A DNA stretch of 64,000 bases, taken from contig OZ017766.1 of NCBI GenBank assembly GCA_963969345.1, positions 1,736,001 through 1,800,000 on the forward strand, in the 5' to 3' direction. How positions within the stretch are numbered: position 1 is the first letter of the stretch; the number at the start of each line of letters is the position of its first letter. The notes below the pieces were generated by a model, which had not been told where the DNA came from, searched no databases, and saw nothing but the letters and a program-made list of their open reading frames with translations. The stretch comes from Turbatrix aceti (taxonomy: Eukaryota; Nematoda; Chromadorea; Rhabditida; Panagrolaimidae). Positions 23,220 to 34,814 of the stretch are shown here, piece by piece. The translations under genes were made by a program, and so were the position numbers.

Positions 23220-26092
23220 TCACAGAGAGACGTCAAAAAGTTTGATAACGCCGCTGTCGCTGCCGGCAGCAAGCTGTGCAACGGAGTCGTCTGCACCACG
23301 ATGACGGGGCCGAAATCTGGAAAGATGTAAGAAATCAGCAATTATAGTTTGCAGACAAAATAACAGTGTCTCAGGCCAATAATGACAGCCATAAGAAAAG
23401 AAAAAAAATTTCTCGCAAACCCCTCTTTTTGTGCCATCTAAACGTCCAAAGACTCACTTAATTGTCGTAACAGCCAGACTGAAGGGCACCAGGTACGTAA
23501 AGCGGCTCAGAATGCCGGACTGCAAAACGCCGAGGCCGAGTTTGCCGTTGGAGAACCCGACGGCCAAGACTTGGTCCCTGAAAAAGTTGAAAGTCGAATG
23601 CCGTAGCAAATTGCAACGAACTCACTCTCTGTCAAACGCCAACCCCGTGATCGCGACTGCGTCTTTCTCAACAATGGTCACCTTTTCAGGAGACGCGTCA
23701 GCGTCGTTCTTGAGATGCCACAGATTCAGTTCACCATCGCGGCCACCGGTGAGAAAAGAGGCTTCGTCGATCCACGCGCAGCAGAGCAGCATCCGCGAAT
23801 GCGCAGAAGGCATGTGCGTGTGAAGCTGCCACTCGTCGGAGGCGGCCTGCGTGAATACCGCCCAGCTTCGGTCACGAGAGACGCTCAGAAGCTTCGAACC
23901 ATCAGGAGCAAACGCCAGCTGCGTGGCATCCAGTGCGTGAACCTGGAGCTTGCTCGTGATGTTCCAATCCGACGTCCGTCGAACCAGGATCGTTGCATCG
24001 TTCGCGGATGCTGCCTAAAGACGTTTTCACCTTTCCGTCGCAGGCAAAGCGACTCACGGAACAACTGGTGGCCACAAATCGTGCGGCGTCGTCGACCGCA
24101 ATTGACAACGCAGAGTTGGGATGACCGTAGAGGCTCTCCGTCACCTCCCAGAACGTGAATCTCGTTAGCTCATTGGTCGTCGGTCGGTCTGAAATATAAA
24201 TATTCAAGCTGTTTGTCAAAATTTTGGGTCATACTCACCTTCAAAAATAACCCCCTGGCCTGCGCTGTCATCCTTGCCCTCGGCTTCGCCGACAGCGACG
24301 TTCAAAACGCCCAAAACGGGTTGCTGGAAGAAAGGCACCGTTGGCAAGGCTTCCCAGTGTCGAACAAGCTCCTGGGCGGCATCAACGCCAGTCAGAGCTT
24401 CAACAGAATCAACAAAGTTGGACGACGCCCTGTAGACGCGATACATGAACTCGTCGCTTCCGACAACCATTGTGAGACCCGAGAGGAGAGCCAGACAGCT
24501 CACGTCGTGCTGATGCGCCTCGGGGCGGGCGATCTGCCACCAGTAGTTGTCGCTGAGCCTGGCCAAAACCCTGATTTCCCGACCGGTACGGTCGGCGGTG
24601 AATAGAAGGTGCCCGGAGGGGTCCCATTCGGCGTCCGCAATGGCAGAAGCGTGGCCCGTCAAGGGCGGAGGCTTTTCTGTGGCGTAGCAGTACCCATCGG
24701 CATTCTGAAAAGCAAAAGAGCGTTGAAAGCAGGAAATTGCACCGAGAAAGCCACCTTGACGATGTCAAAACGCATCAAGTAGCCTTTGGTCGTGTAAATG
24801 ACAAAAATATCACCCGTCACCGAAGGAACAAGCTTTCCGCCGCAATATCCGAATGTCCTCTCACCGGCTTCACCTCCAAGAACCTAAAACAAAAAAAAAA
24901 GTTAAAACCAGAGTTGTCCAGGCGGCCCAAAAGTACCACGTTCTGCCACGATTTCAAGCCACTTCCGGGGTCGGTGACGTAATCATAAACACCGTATTCG
25001 TTGCCATTGGTCACGATGAGCAGCCTGGTGCCGGAATCCAAGAAGTCGAGTGCACAGACATCGTTGCTGAAATCGGCGATGACGGACTCGGTGACAAACT
25101 GCCACGAAGCATTGCAGAAGGAGTGCCACATGTGATCCCCAAAGTCGGCATTTTGCTGCAGATTGCCGTCATCCTTGACTACATTCCATCGAACAGTCGT
25201 CGTCTTGTATCCGTGACTATAGGCAGCAGCGATGGAATCGGCATCGTCGCGTTGCACTGCGACGTGGAGCACAGGCACCGGCAGCGGAGACGCCAGAGCG
25301 ATGAGGCGAAAATCTGTGCCGTCTTCCTAAAAACACAAATAGGCTTGAAAGATCCGAGATACCCACAAAACAGATGTCGACGAAGTATACGTTTCCATTG
25401 ACGCAACCGACGACAGCAAAGAGCCTGTTATTCGCCAGGACAACCGCGTCGAAGCACTTGACGTCCGCCTTCAACTTGAGCATCTCCTCGACGCCACTCC
25501 CGATCTCCTGGCAGTAGATGACATCGCGGCGGTTCCAAATGGCATAGGTAAGGGTACCTACAGAAAAACCGTATACAAAATCAGGTGGGAAGGTGGACAC
25601 GACATCTGAAAATATTTGGGTGATTAATAACGCTGCTGATGCTCAGAAAAACGGACTTGAAGATCGAAGCAAAAATGTCACATTTAGGTTGTCCAAAAAA
25701 GAAACGCAAAAATTGTACAGCTGGCCGACGGAATCAATCACCAGCAAGTTTTCTGAAACCCAAAAAAATAATAAAAGAATGTAAAACGGTGTATGTATAA
25801 AATCCACCTTCGCCGGAGTGTTGGAATGCATTCCGAACGAATGCCAGACACACTGCTGGATTGTTGAGCGGAAAAGTCTCCAGTAAACCATTGCGTTCAT
25901 AATTGGAGAAACTCTAAAGCAGACTTCAAATCATGAAACTTAAAAAACATGACCAACCGAAGAACGAACGCAGCAGAGGTCGTTCAGCGACGAAAAGACT
26001 ACCAGACGCTTGTCATTCGACCATGTTAGACAGTTCCGAATCGGCGCAAGACCCACAAAAACCTGTCGAAGCTTCACCTGTAGTTCCGACAT
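23220..26092 (-). CDS. ELP2: Elongator complex protein 2
   Basis: Eleven exons: 26092-25970, 25913-25808, 25752-25657, 25605-25367, 25326-24940, 24883-24755, 24704-24239, 24188-24058, 24014-23626, 23577-23458 and 23316-23220, giving 760 aa (human 826). All phases close. ELP2 is the double WD40 propeller scaffold of Elongator, which modifies wobble uridines in tRNA. The best matching blocks are LTGHASAIADAEWDPSGHLL, YWWQIARPEAHQHDVSCLA, SLYGHPNSALSIAVD and LLSVSRDRSWAVF, aligning with the human second propeller. The terminal strand is AAGSDSGVIKLFD. The first propeller (exons 1-5) is diverged. The exon 1 donor (GTTCGT or, 12 nt later, GTTGGT) and the exon 3 donor (GTCCGT) are chosen by phase and length and are less certain. 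Confidence 0.88.
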
Positions 26093-27553
26093 CACAAAAC
26101 GCGATTTGTAGTGCTAATCTAGAGGGGAACAATTGCTGTTCACAGCAATTTGTGACAAAAAAATGTATTTAGGGTTCCTGACACGAAAAAATGGAAGCTT
26201 TTTTTGCGCTTTCACACTGCGAGTCAATAGGTCTGAAAGCGCAAACCAGACATGAAAATGGCCTGCCGAAGCCCGGCCCGGGCCTGTGACTTTTCAGTAG
26301 GCCCGGAAAAGCCCGTGGCACAACTGTAGATCAGTTTAGGGCTTAGGCTTAAGCTTAGATATACCGTATCTCGCTTGCGCGTTGCGTCCGCGGGCTAATT
26401 CTTGCATTTTTGGAATCAGCGGGTCCGAATTAGTATTATACTAAGACACTTTTTAGGACGATCTGAGAATAGGCACTGATCTACAGTTTTCCCTAACGAA
26501 AAAATACAATTTTTTTTATCCATAGCCCGGTTTCATGTCTGGTCTCGACGCGAAAATGTACAAATTAATTTAAAAATTTCAATTTTTCTGGCCAAAATGC
26601 GCTGAAAACTGTTTGATTTCGCTCCAATGTAAATTTGCTTTAACAGACACTCTGCGAGCCGATTTAGGATCGAGGACACAGCATTTTGACACTTTCAAAT
26701 GTTTTGAGTCAGAGTTGTAGGCCTTCGGGGGGAAAGGTCCAAAGCCGCGATATTTTAATTTATAACAATCGGATTCACGAGATTCGGCTTCAGAAGTGTT
26801 TTTCATAAAAAATAGTGCCCTGTGCTACATTGGTAATGTAAAATTCTGAAAATCAAAAAAAATAGTGCCCTGTGCTACCGGGGGGGACGCGTCAAGTCGT
26901 CGTCATCATCGAGCTTGTCAACGTTTCTCGCATGTCTCAGGGCCCTGTCTCAGAGGGTTGAATCCTCTTTCCTTTTTGGTTCCATTGGACAGAGGCTCCT
27001 GGTGGACGCAGTCCGTCTCTCTCGATACCTGTCATCAAATCACAGCATACATCCAGTAATTGGCGAACAACAAGTGCTCCGCGCAGACATGTTCGACTTC
27101 GTAGGTATCTATGTTTACTGCGGCTCATAATTTAGCCCATTCTGGGAAAATTTCACACATCTTTGAGGGAAAATTTCACAAATTGCATAACATGACTGAA
27201 AATTCCTTTTATCTTAATTTCTTGCCTGGTACAAGGGTGTCAATCGGGTCGGGCATGATGATCACTCGGTCTGGCCCGTCGGTTTATCCGAAAATTTAAA
27301 ATTTAAAAAAAATGATTCAAAACAGTCAAAAATTAACCAAAAAACTGCGCGTTTTTAGTTAATATGAAATAAATACAACGTGTATTTCAAGCTTTTTGAC
27401 TTCTATAATATTTTTCAACAAATATTATGCCATCACAAATTTGATGTCATGTCATTTTTAAAAAAGACATGTCATATAATTCATTTCACTATTTATATAT
27501 TTATATTTGTATACCAGTGTCATACTTAATCAGTATCGTATAAAATCAGTGAG
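26093..27553. other. Repeat-bearing intergenic region
   Basis: No gene seen. Contains GGCCCG-rich sequence (about 26260-26320), a small TIR element (26322-26489), and a dispersed repeat (about 26620-26850) that recurs in diverged form at about 35820-36020. The phrase ATAGTGCCCTGTGCTAC occurs twice (26814 and 26861). Confidence 0.5.
26322..26489. mobile_element. Short TIR element, 168 bp
   Basis: AACTGTAGATCAG at the left end and its exact inverse at the right bound a block that is similar inside to the MITE in the eIF2D intron (shared CTTAGGCTTA, GTATCTCGCTTG, GGAATCAGCG). No coding capacity. Confidence 0.55.
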
Positions 27554-30500
27554 TCAAAAAAGAATGCAAGTCATCAAGATCAGTAAAAGCACCGACGTCA
27601 TCCACGAGTAGCATGGAGCACATGCAGTTGTCTCATCGCCGTCCACCGGGGCATTCTCGACGGGTGTCCCGTCCACCGGGGAATTCTCGACGGGTTTCCC
27701 GTCCACCGTGGCATTCTCGACGGGTTTCCCGTTTACCGTGGCATTCTCGACGGGTTCCGGTGATGATGACGGAACCGGTAATCCAATTCCTCCATTAAGC
27801 TGGTTGAAGATATCGTCAAGATACAGAGCTGCAAAAAGTGTCACAAAACAAGATTAGACGCGGATCAACTCACTGAAGCTCAGTTCCTGTAGAAAATAAT
27901 TCTTCTTTTCCGTTTTGAGGTTGTAGTACTCGATTTTCTTGATAGTTCCTGTGCTCTTGACACCGACGTAAAGAAGTTCATGGTCGGTGACCAGGTAAAC
28001 CGCAGAGTAGTACTTGTTGACAGTTGCGGGATTCACGTCGCAATACATGAGAGTCTTGCTCCCACAGTGAGAACAGGGAAAGATCGGACTGGATACGTCG
28101 TCGTCAAGACTGACGAGTTCGGCTTCCTTATTTTCCGTGTAAGCCAACAACCAGCGGACTGTGCGATTGCCAAAGTTGCAGTTCACGGCCGTCGTCGAGC
28201 GGCTTTTAACGTGCACGTATGCGTTGATATCATCAGTCTTACTGAGACTTGGTGTGGAATTCTTAGTGTTAAAGTCAAATTCCACGCGAAAGACGCAGTA
28301 TTGAAAATTGTCGTTGTTCAAGAGAAAAAATACTAAAACAGAAACAAAATAGGAAAACCTCTCGGATGTCACCGCAACGTACCTTCAAAGGATATCGCCT
28401 TTTCATCGTGTTTGAGAATCTTTGGAGCAGCAGCGACGGTTACCGTATCTTGAAATTTGCATTGCTCCATGTATTTGAGTGGTTCAAAGATCTTATAAGA
28501 CTCCCATTTGTAGACAAAACGAACGGTAAAGTCTCGCGAGGGACCATCGAACTTGTAGTACAAGAAGAGCGGGGAATACGAACCCGTGCTCTCACTGTAA
28601 AAGAAAAACGGAACTTCTGTGTCTGAAGCGGACTCTGATTATGATTATTGGCGTCACCGACAGCGATCAACTTACAGTTCTTTTCTATCGGTGGACGGTC
28701 GTAGATTTTCTGGTCCGAAGAAATGAGCTTTCCGTCTTTGTTTTTTGTTACACCAGCGAACGGCTGAGCAGGGGGGACAGGCAACTGGGTAGCAAATTTT
28801 TGGGGAACTAAAACAAAATTCGTCAAAAGCAAAAAGAAACGGGGTATTTAAACTTTAACGAGTCCGCAGTGCGGACTCCGCACCGATTGGCCCCAAACTT
28901 GGCCAACAGATACGCTGATTCCAAAAATGTACACTTCGATATCTTTTTTAAATGCTCTTTAACGAGTCCGCAGTGCGGACCCCGCACCGATTGGCCCTAA
29001 ACTTGGCCAACAGACACGCTGATTCCAAAAATGTAGACTTCGATATTTTTTTTAAATGCTCCGAGAGAAGCAGAAGTGCACATCTAGCTCTCTCAGAAAT
29101 TGATGGCAACATTTTTTTCTAAAAACGCATCAATAATTACGAAAAATATTGTACATAAGAAAGAAATAATCACTACCAGAAATCAAAAAACTTACAGGAT
29201 GCAGTAAAATTTATAACTTCGACGTATCTTGCACAAATAGTTTCAATAGCCTTCTTGATAGGATGCATCGTATAACTATTTTTACCGTCAACCGTACAAA
29301 TACGTGCATTGGTATTATTGTGATCTATACGGACTGTAGTGTTTAATACCCAATAAAGAAGACCATGATAATCGTGAACAGGCTAAAACATTGAACTTTT
29401 TGTATGTTGGATAATAGTGCACCAAATGATCAACTTATGGGAAATATTGGGCCGGTATTTTGAACGGCCCGGGCCAGGCCGTTTGTTCCGGCCCTCGGGC
29501 CGCTTTACTAAATTTTCGAGTTTTAGTTGGAGTACCTGAACGACGTACAAGCTAGTGCGCAAAGCCATATTTGGGTTGATAGAATTAATAGAACCTTAAT
29601 CCCTAGTTTCAATGTTGATACCAAGATGGGTTCCAAGTTTTTGTTTCACGTTCGCAAAAAAAAGTTAAAATTTTTGAAATAAGGTATAAAATGTGTGGAA
29701 ACAAAGGGCTAAAATCAGCGGCGAACGATGCCGATGGTGTCATACATTTTTGTTTTCTTTAGTAATACGTTGAGGAAGACACTGTTTTTGTGAGTAGTAC
29801 GGAAAAGAGTAAACGATTGATTATAAAAGAACAATTATCATTTGTTCTAATATCTGGTCTATAACCAACCACTAAGTAATGGTGAAAAAATAAATAATTT
29901 TAAATTTAAAAATAAAACCTCTTCACGATCTCTCTAATTTTTGTGATGAGTAATGAAGCACGTAAATGTAAATGTAAAAATATGTATTGGATAAAAAAGG
30001 AAAAAATACTTACCCTTGTCACGTCAGCAACATCTTTGCGCATCTGATAGTTTACTTCTCGTTTAAGTTTCCTTGATACGTAGTCGATTGTGAAATAATT
30101 TCTGGTATCAAAGTATTGAACGAAGTGTTTACCGGTTGACGTAGAAGTGTATTTCACATTTGTATTTTCCTTCACCTTTGAATAGTGTCCGATATCTGCC
30201 TCATAGAATTTCTGTGAAATCAGCGTATCTAAAAATATTTACGTCCGTTGTAAAGCAATTTTATTAACTTACAGTGTTTAACATGGAAATCTGTGATGTG
30301 GATCATTTGCAGGATGTTGTGATCGTCAACATAAGTACAGAAAAAACCAAAGTAACGGGTTGTTTTGTCATTACGATGATTGAAGATACTGTGACTCATG
30401 GAAGATTTTGATCCCTTGCACCAGCCTGTCGGTCCTTTCGATTCCAGAACGTGATCATACACGTAAATATTGCAGTCATCCAGGAGCTCCATTTGGAACG

Positions 30501-30635
30501 CTTCTGAAAGAAACTTGTGTGAAAAGAGAGTAAAGGGAAAAGTGAAGACTCACTGCCGTACATATCCATGAAAAGCGCACGGACAAGAGGCAAAGCGCCA
30601 AGGGCTAGCAGTAGAGCACAGAAGATGATGCGCAT
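27554..30635 (-). CDS. Secreted, probably GPI-anchored protein of unknown family, copy 1
   Basis: Eight exons: 30635-30554, 30503-30273, 30228-30014, 29382-29196, 28807-28676, 28622-28383, 28332-27874 and 27828-27554, giving 606 aa. It has an N-terminal signal peptide (MRIIFCALLLALGALPLVRA). The long extracellular part carries scattered Cys and N-glycosylation sites. The C-terminal hydrophobic tail (YSWMTSVLLLILMTCILF) ends flush at the stop, as in GPI-anchor signals. Exon 8 encodes four near-identical 10-11 aa repeats of PVENATVDGK type absent from copy 3. Introns 3 (631 nt) and 4 (388 nt) are inflated by repeats. Exons 5-7 have the same lengths as copy 3 and are almost identical in sequence, whereas exons 2-4 are clearly diverged. 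I do not recognise the family. Confidence 0.75.
28854..29060. repeat. 104-bp tandem duplication in intron 4 of copy 1
   Basis: Two units, 28854-28957 and 28958-29060, nearly identical, each starting with the palindrome GTCCGCAGTGCGGAC embedded in TTTAACGAGTCCGC. Not coding. Confidence 0.8.
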
Positions 30636-31650
30636 CGTCGACGAGATAATCAGTCACGACTGTTTTACTTGCGCGGCGATGTTTATGTCATTATCATGCT
30701 AAAATGGTGCGACTGTTCCCATATAAATGAATCTGTTTCTGAACATAAGAAGCCAATTATTGTTTTTTTTCTTACGGTCACCTTTCACAGAACTTCTATG
30801 AGGCAAATATCTGAGACTATTCAGAGGTGAAGGAAAATACAAATGTCAAATTCACTCATGCAATTTACAACCAGTCCCAAAAGTGCGCACCTTCGGGACG
30901 CCAGAATAAATGATTTCTGAACTGCCGCCTAAAAAAACCGAAAAAAATTTGCGGCAACAAAATACTTGCCATATCTATAAGTTTTTTTAAACTATCCTGC
31001 CTCTGTTAATAAAATTGCAAGTAAATGTTCTGTCAAATCCCTTAACTTTGCATGTCCTGTATCCTGCGTCCGCCAGGGTACCCTCCGAGGCGATGGACCG
31101 ACGACTTTGAGGCCTTCCAGAACGCTCCTGCTAAGGACTACGACGTGACGCAGGTAGCTACGATTGACGGCGCCCTCTTCGTGCAATCTCGATACTCATC
31201 ACTGTATCATTAATTTTGTAATGAGTAATTATGCACGAGTAAGAGTAATAAAGTAAAGTAAAAGTAAACTAAAGTCCTGTATCCTAACTGCCTTCAAATC
31301 TGAAAACTTTGCCACTTTATGATTGTCAAATTGAATTCATTGTTTGAGAAATTTGCTCAAATGAATTGAACTTTTTTCTCCAGGTTGATACTGCTGGTGC
31401 GGCGTATCCAGGCTGTCCGGGTTGAACGGTATTTCGGGTCGGACCCTGGGTCGGGTACCCGACCCGACAGCACTGCTCAAGACTAGGCGCTATTTTACAA
31501 TTTTCTCTTAAAAAAGTTTTTTTAAAAAACATTTATTGCCATGAAAATAAACCATTACAAGAACAAGAACAATTACGTAAGAAACAGACAGGGAGTAATA
31601 GGGATGTTAGACGTCAGTACGACTGTTGGTCAATTGAAAACAAAAACGAA
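30636..31650. other. Intergenic, with a possible retrotransposon scrap
   Basis: No intact gene. At about 31064-31213 a plus-strand frame reads RPPGYPPRRWTDDFEAFQ, the RPP..RW.DD signature seen near the C-terminus of LINE reverse transcriptases, ending at a TAA; it is a short fragment only. Around 31426-31470 lies a GGGTCGGGTACCCGACCC-type inverted low-complexity block ending in GACAGCACTG. The 3' UTR and AATAAA of the next gene lie at 31532-31650. Confidence 0.4.
31532..31537 (-). terminator. Poly(A) signal of the repeat-protein gene
   Basis: Minus-strand AATAAA, about 115 nt downstream of the TAA at 31651. Confidence 0.5.
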
Positions 31651-34150
31651 TTAGTGGAGCATCGTGAAGAACACAAGACATGCAAGCACCGATGTCAGAA
31701 CTGAGCCTGTCTCCGATGCGGCACTACTAGATGTCGAAGTTGAGGATGTGGTCGACGTCGGTGCCGAAGTCGTCGTATGCGCTTCTGGGAGGGTAGGACC
31801 TGGTTTCGTAGTAGTGGTAATCGTCCTAGTCGTATGATTGCCAGGGCCTGGGCTGGGAGTCGGGCGAATGTAGCCTGGAATAACTGGGCTCGGATCGTAG
31901 GGGTACGTGACATATCCCCCGTAACCAGGGCGACCACTAGTGCCACTGCTGCTGCTTCCTTCTGGAGAGTATGGAGGATACTGGTATTCTGTAAAGATGG
32001 CCGGTTTTACTGAATCATCAATTTGGAGTGTCGAACTTACGTGGTTGAGCGTATGAAACCGAAGGGGAGTTGTTTGGTTCGTAAGGGTTATATGGCCTTG
32101 GGGAAGCTGGTGGCCAGACATTGGAAGGCTGGTTCGACCCGACGAGGTTGCCGGGGTTAGTACCATGGTAGCCAGGTACTGCCGGCGCGGCGTATCCAGG
32201 CTGTGCGGGTTGAACTTTGGGGTATCCAGGTGATGCAGGTGTACCGGAGTATCCAGGAGCGGCAGGTTGAACGCCGGGGTATCCAGGAGCTACAGGTTGA
32301 GTGCCAGGATAGCCGGGTACAGCCGGTGCGGCGTATCCAGGCTGTGCGGGTTGAACTTTGGGGTATCCAGGTGATACAGGTGTACCGGGGTATCCAGGAG
32401 CGGCAGGTTGAACGCCGGGGTATCCAGGAGCTACAGGTTGAATGCCAGGATAGCCGGGTACTGCCGGTAGAGCGTATCCCGGTTTTGCAGGTCGAACCCC
32501 GGGGTATCCAGGTGATGCAGGTGTACCGGGGTATCCAGGAGCGGCAGGTTGAACGCCGGGGTATCCAGGAGCTACAGGTTGAGTGCCAGGATAGCCGGGT
32601 ACAGCCGGTGCGGCGTATCCAGGCTGTGCGGGTTGAACTTTGGGGTATCCAGGTGATGCAGGTGTACCGGGGTATCCAGGAGCGGCAGGTTGAACGCCGG
32701 GGTATCCAGGAGCTACAGGTTGAGTGCCAGGATAGCCGGGTACAACCGGTGCAGCGTATCCAGGCTGTGCGGGTTGAACTTTGGGGTATCCAGGTGATAC
32801 AGGTGTACCGGGGTATCCAGGAGCGGCAGGTTGAACGCCGGGGTATCCAGGAGCTACAGGTTGAGTGCCAGGATAGCCGGGTACAGCCGGTGCGGCGTAT
32901 CCAGGCTGTGCGGGTTGAACTTTGGGGTATCCAGGTGATGCAGGTGTACCGGGGTATCCAGGAGCGGCAGGTTGAACGCCGGGGTATCCAGGAGCTACAG
33001 GTTGAATGCCAGGATAGCCGGGTACTGCCGGTAGAGCGTATCCCGGTTTTGCAGGTCGAACCCCGGGGTATCCAGGTGCTACAGGTTGAGTGCCGGGGTA
33101 CCCAAGTACTGCTGGCAGGGCGTATTCCGGTTTTGCACGTTGAACGCCGGGATATCCAGGTGCTACATGTGTACCGGGGTATCCGGTAGCGGCAGGTTGA
33201 ACGCTGGGATATCCAGGTTGCGCCGGCTGAACGCCGGAGTATCCAGGTACTGGAAGAGGGGCTACGGCGTAACTCGGTGCAGCAGAGGGTGCGACGGCAT
33301 ATCCCGGTGATGGAAGAGGGTAGGTGTAAGAGGGTGTTAACGGTGTAGTGTAGTTTGATGGTACAATGTATTCTGGTGATGCGGGCGGCTTAACGTAAGA
33401 CTTCTGAGGTTGAGTGTTGAATGGTTGATGTCGTTGGGAAGAGCTGCTATTTGCAAGAGTTATACCTTTACCGATTTCCGGAATAAGGGTGTTTTTGGCT
33501 AAAGTTATACCTTTACCAATTTCCGGAACAAGGGTATTTTTGGCTAAAGTTATACCTTGACCGATTCCCGGAATAAGGGTATTTTCGGCTAAAGTTATAC
33601 CTTGACCGATTCCCGGAATAAGGGTATTTTCGGCTAAAGTTATACCTTGACCGATTCCCGGAATAAGGGTATTTTCGGCTAAAGTTATACCTTGACCGAT
33701 TCCCGGAATAAGGGTATTTTTTTTGCCGGAGGGGTTGCAGGGACATTCCTGAGGATGATTGCCGTGACAAGGAGCATTTGGGACGTCACAGCAGAAACAG
33801 CAATTCTGAGTTGGAGTCACGGTTGCCGGTGTTGAACTGCATTCATTGTAGCAGCACTGAACACTGCAACAGCAGCACGCTTTTGACGATTTAATTGGTT
33901 CTGTTGTATTTATAGACGATTTAATTGGTTCTGTTGTATTTATAGACGATTTATTTGGTTCTGTTGTAGTTGTAGATGTACCATTCTGTTCAATAAATAT
34001 TACAGTTTTACTACTTGGCGATCCATAAGGTTTTGCCAGCTTTAAGTTCTCGGCGGACAAAAGGATTTCTAAGGTGTTACCTGCCGGATTGGCCGAGAGG
34101 AGGGTCAACGAGTTGATGAGCACAAGAGACAGAACCAAGCTAGGTTGCAT
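31651..34150 (-). CDS. Secreted Pro-Gly-Tyr repeat protein, probably GPI-anchored, 815 aa
   Basis: Two exons, 34150-32041 and 31988-31651. In order: a signal peptide (SLVLSLVLINSLTLLSA); three 11-12 aa Thr/Ser repeats (INTTEPIKSS); a Cys block of 14 Cys with CCCC and CC pairs; six 15-aa repeats (NTLIPGIGQGITLAE); a long Pro-rich part built on PGYPGVQPA, PGYPGTPAS and PGYAAPAVPG, whose DNA unit is 141 bp; a Thr/Ser stalk; and a hydrophobic tail (VLTSVLACLVFFTMLH) at the very end. Such YP-rich arrays occur in adhesive, eggshell and cuticle proteins, but no family is recognised. Units are almost identical, so copy number is likely polymorphic and may be mis-assembled. It lies on the same strand as copy 1 of the secreted family. 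Confidence 0.75.
32190..33180. repeat. 141-bp coding tandem repeat (PGYP array)
   Basis: The phrase CGTATCC recurs at 32191, 32332, 32473, 32614, 32755, 32896 and 33037, exactly 141 bp apart. Each unit encodes 47 aa containing four PGY motifs. Units at 32473 and 33037 are a second sub-type, suggesting a higher-order pattern. Confidence 0.85.
33455..33722. repeat. 45-bp coding tandem repeat
   Basis: Six 45-bp units (AAAGTTATACC... GGAATAAGGGT) encode NTLIPGIGQGITLAE with only a few substitutions among them. Confidence 0.85.
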
Positions 34151-34814
34151 CGCGGTCTGAAAGTGGATACGGTAAGTTAAATTTTAAACCGGAGAGGAAA
34201 GCTAAGACAAGCGCTGCGATCCACGAAGGAGCAATTGCATGAATGATCAAAATGGAAACGCATCTCGAATGCTGACTTTCACGACCCTGGGAGGGGTATT
34301 TGTATTCATTGTTGTCCATGACCAAACCACGCCTCGTAACGCCCGGCACGGCCAGTCATCTGTCACCGGCGAGTACCGCGGGCGATCACTCATCGATTGA
34401 AACAATGACCGCTTCTCACCATCGTATCGCTCACTAAAATCTGCGTCAATGCTTTGAGACAAGCGTATCGCGTCCGTAATCGTTAAATTCTCAAATGTTG
34501 AATTGTACAACTGCCGTTCCCAAAAAGCAACACCGGAAGATCCGAGCGAAACCGTCAACGGCGACTCAAAAACTGTATAGCTGACTGGGAGAATCGATGA
34601 TTGCAAATCAAAATTAGCAGAACATGTTTTCCAAAATTCATCTTCATCGGAGCGATTTGTTAATGTACAAAAGATACTTCATCGAAAACGTCTAAAGTAA
34701 ACCATAACTGCCAAGCGAAAAGCACGTGCTCCCGACACGAAGCATTGTGCCAAATCAACCGTATTATCATCACACTATTTATCACGATTGTCTCAACATG
34801 TTCTGTTCCAAAGG
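34151..34814. other. Gap with an unsupported ORF
   Basis: A 119-codon minus-strand frame (34606-34247) has two potential N-glycosylation sites but no ATG start. An upstream ATG near 34656 opens a hydrophobic leader in another frame, so a small spliced secreted gene is possible but no intron with correct phase was found. Otherwise upstream sequence of the repeat-protein gene. Confidence 0.3.

Noticed and set aside
26865..26990. Possible tRNA-like B box (GGGTTGAATCC)
   Set aside because: No matching A box or cloverleaf could be drawn around it.
32203..33189. 328-codon plus-strand ORF opposite the PGYP repeat gene
   Set aside because: It is the antisense of a 141-bp in-frame repeat, which keeps other frames open automatically. 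The minus strand has signal peptide, Cys block, splice site and tail.
33455..33722. Regular repeats that could suggest a CRISPR array
   Set aside because: Units are contiguous with no variable spacers, lie in a eukaryotic coding frame, and encode a 15-aa repeat.
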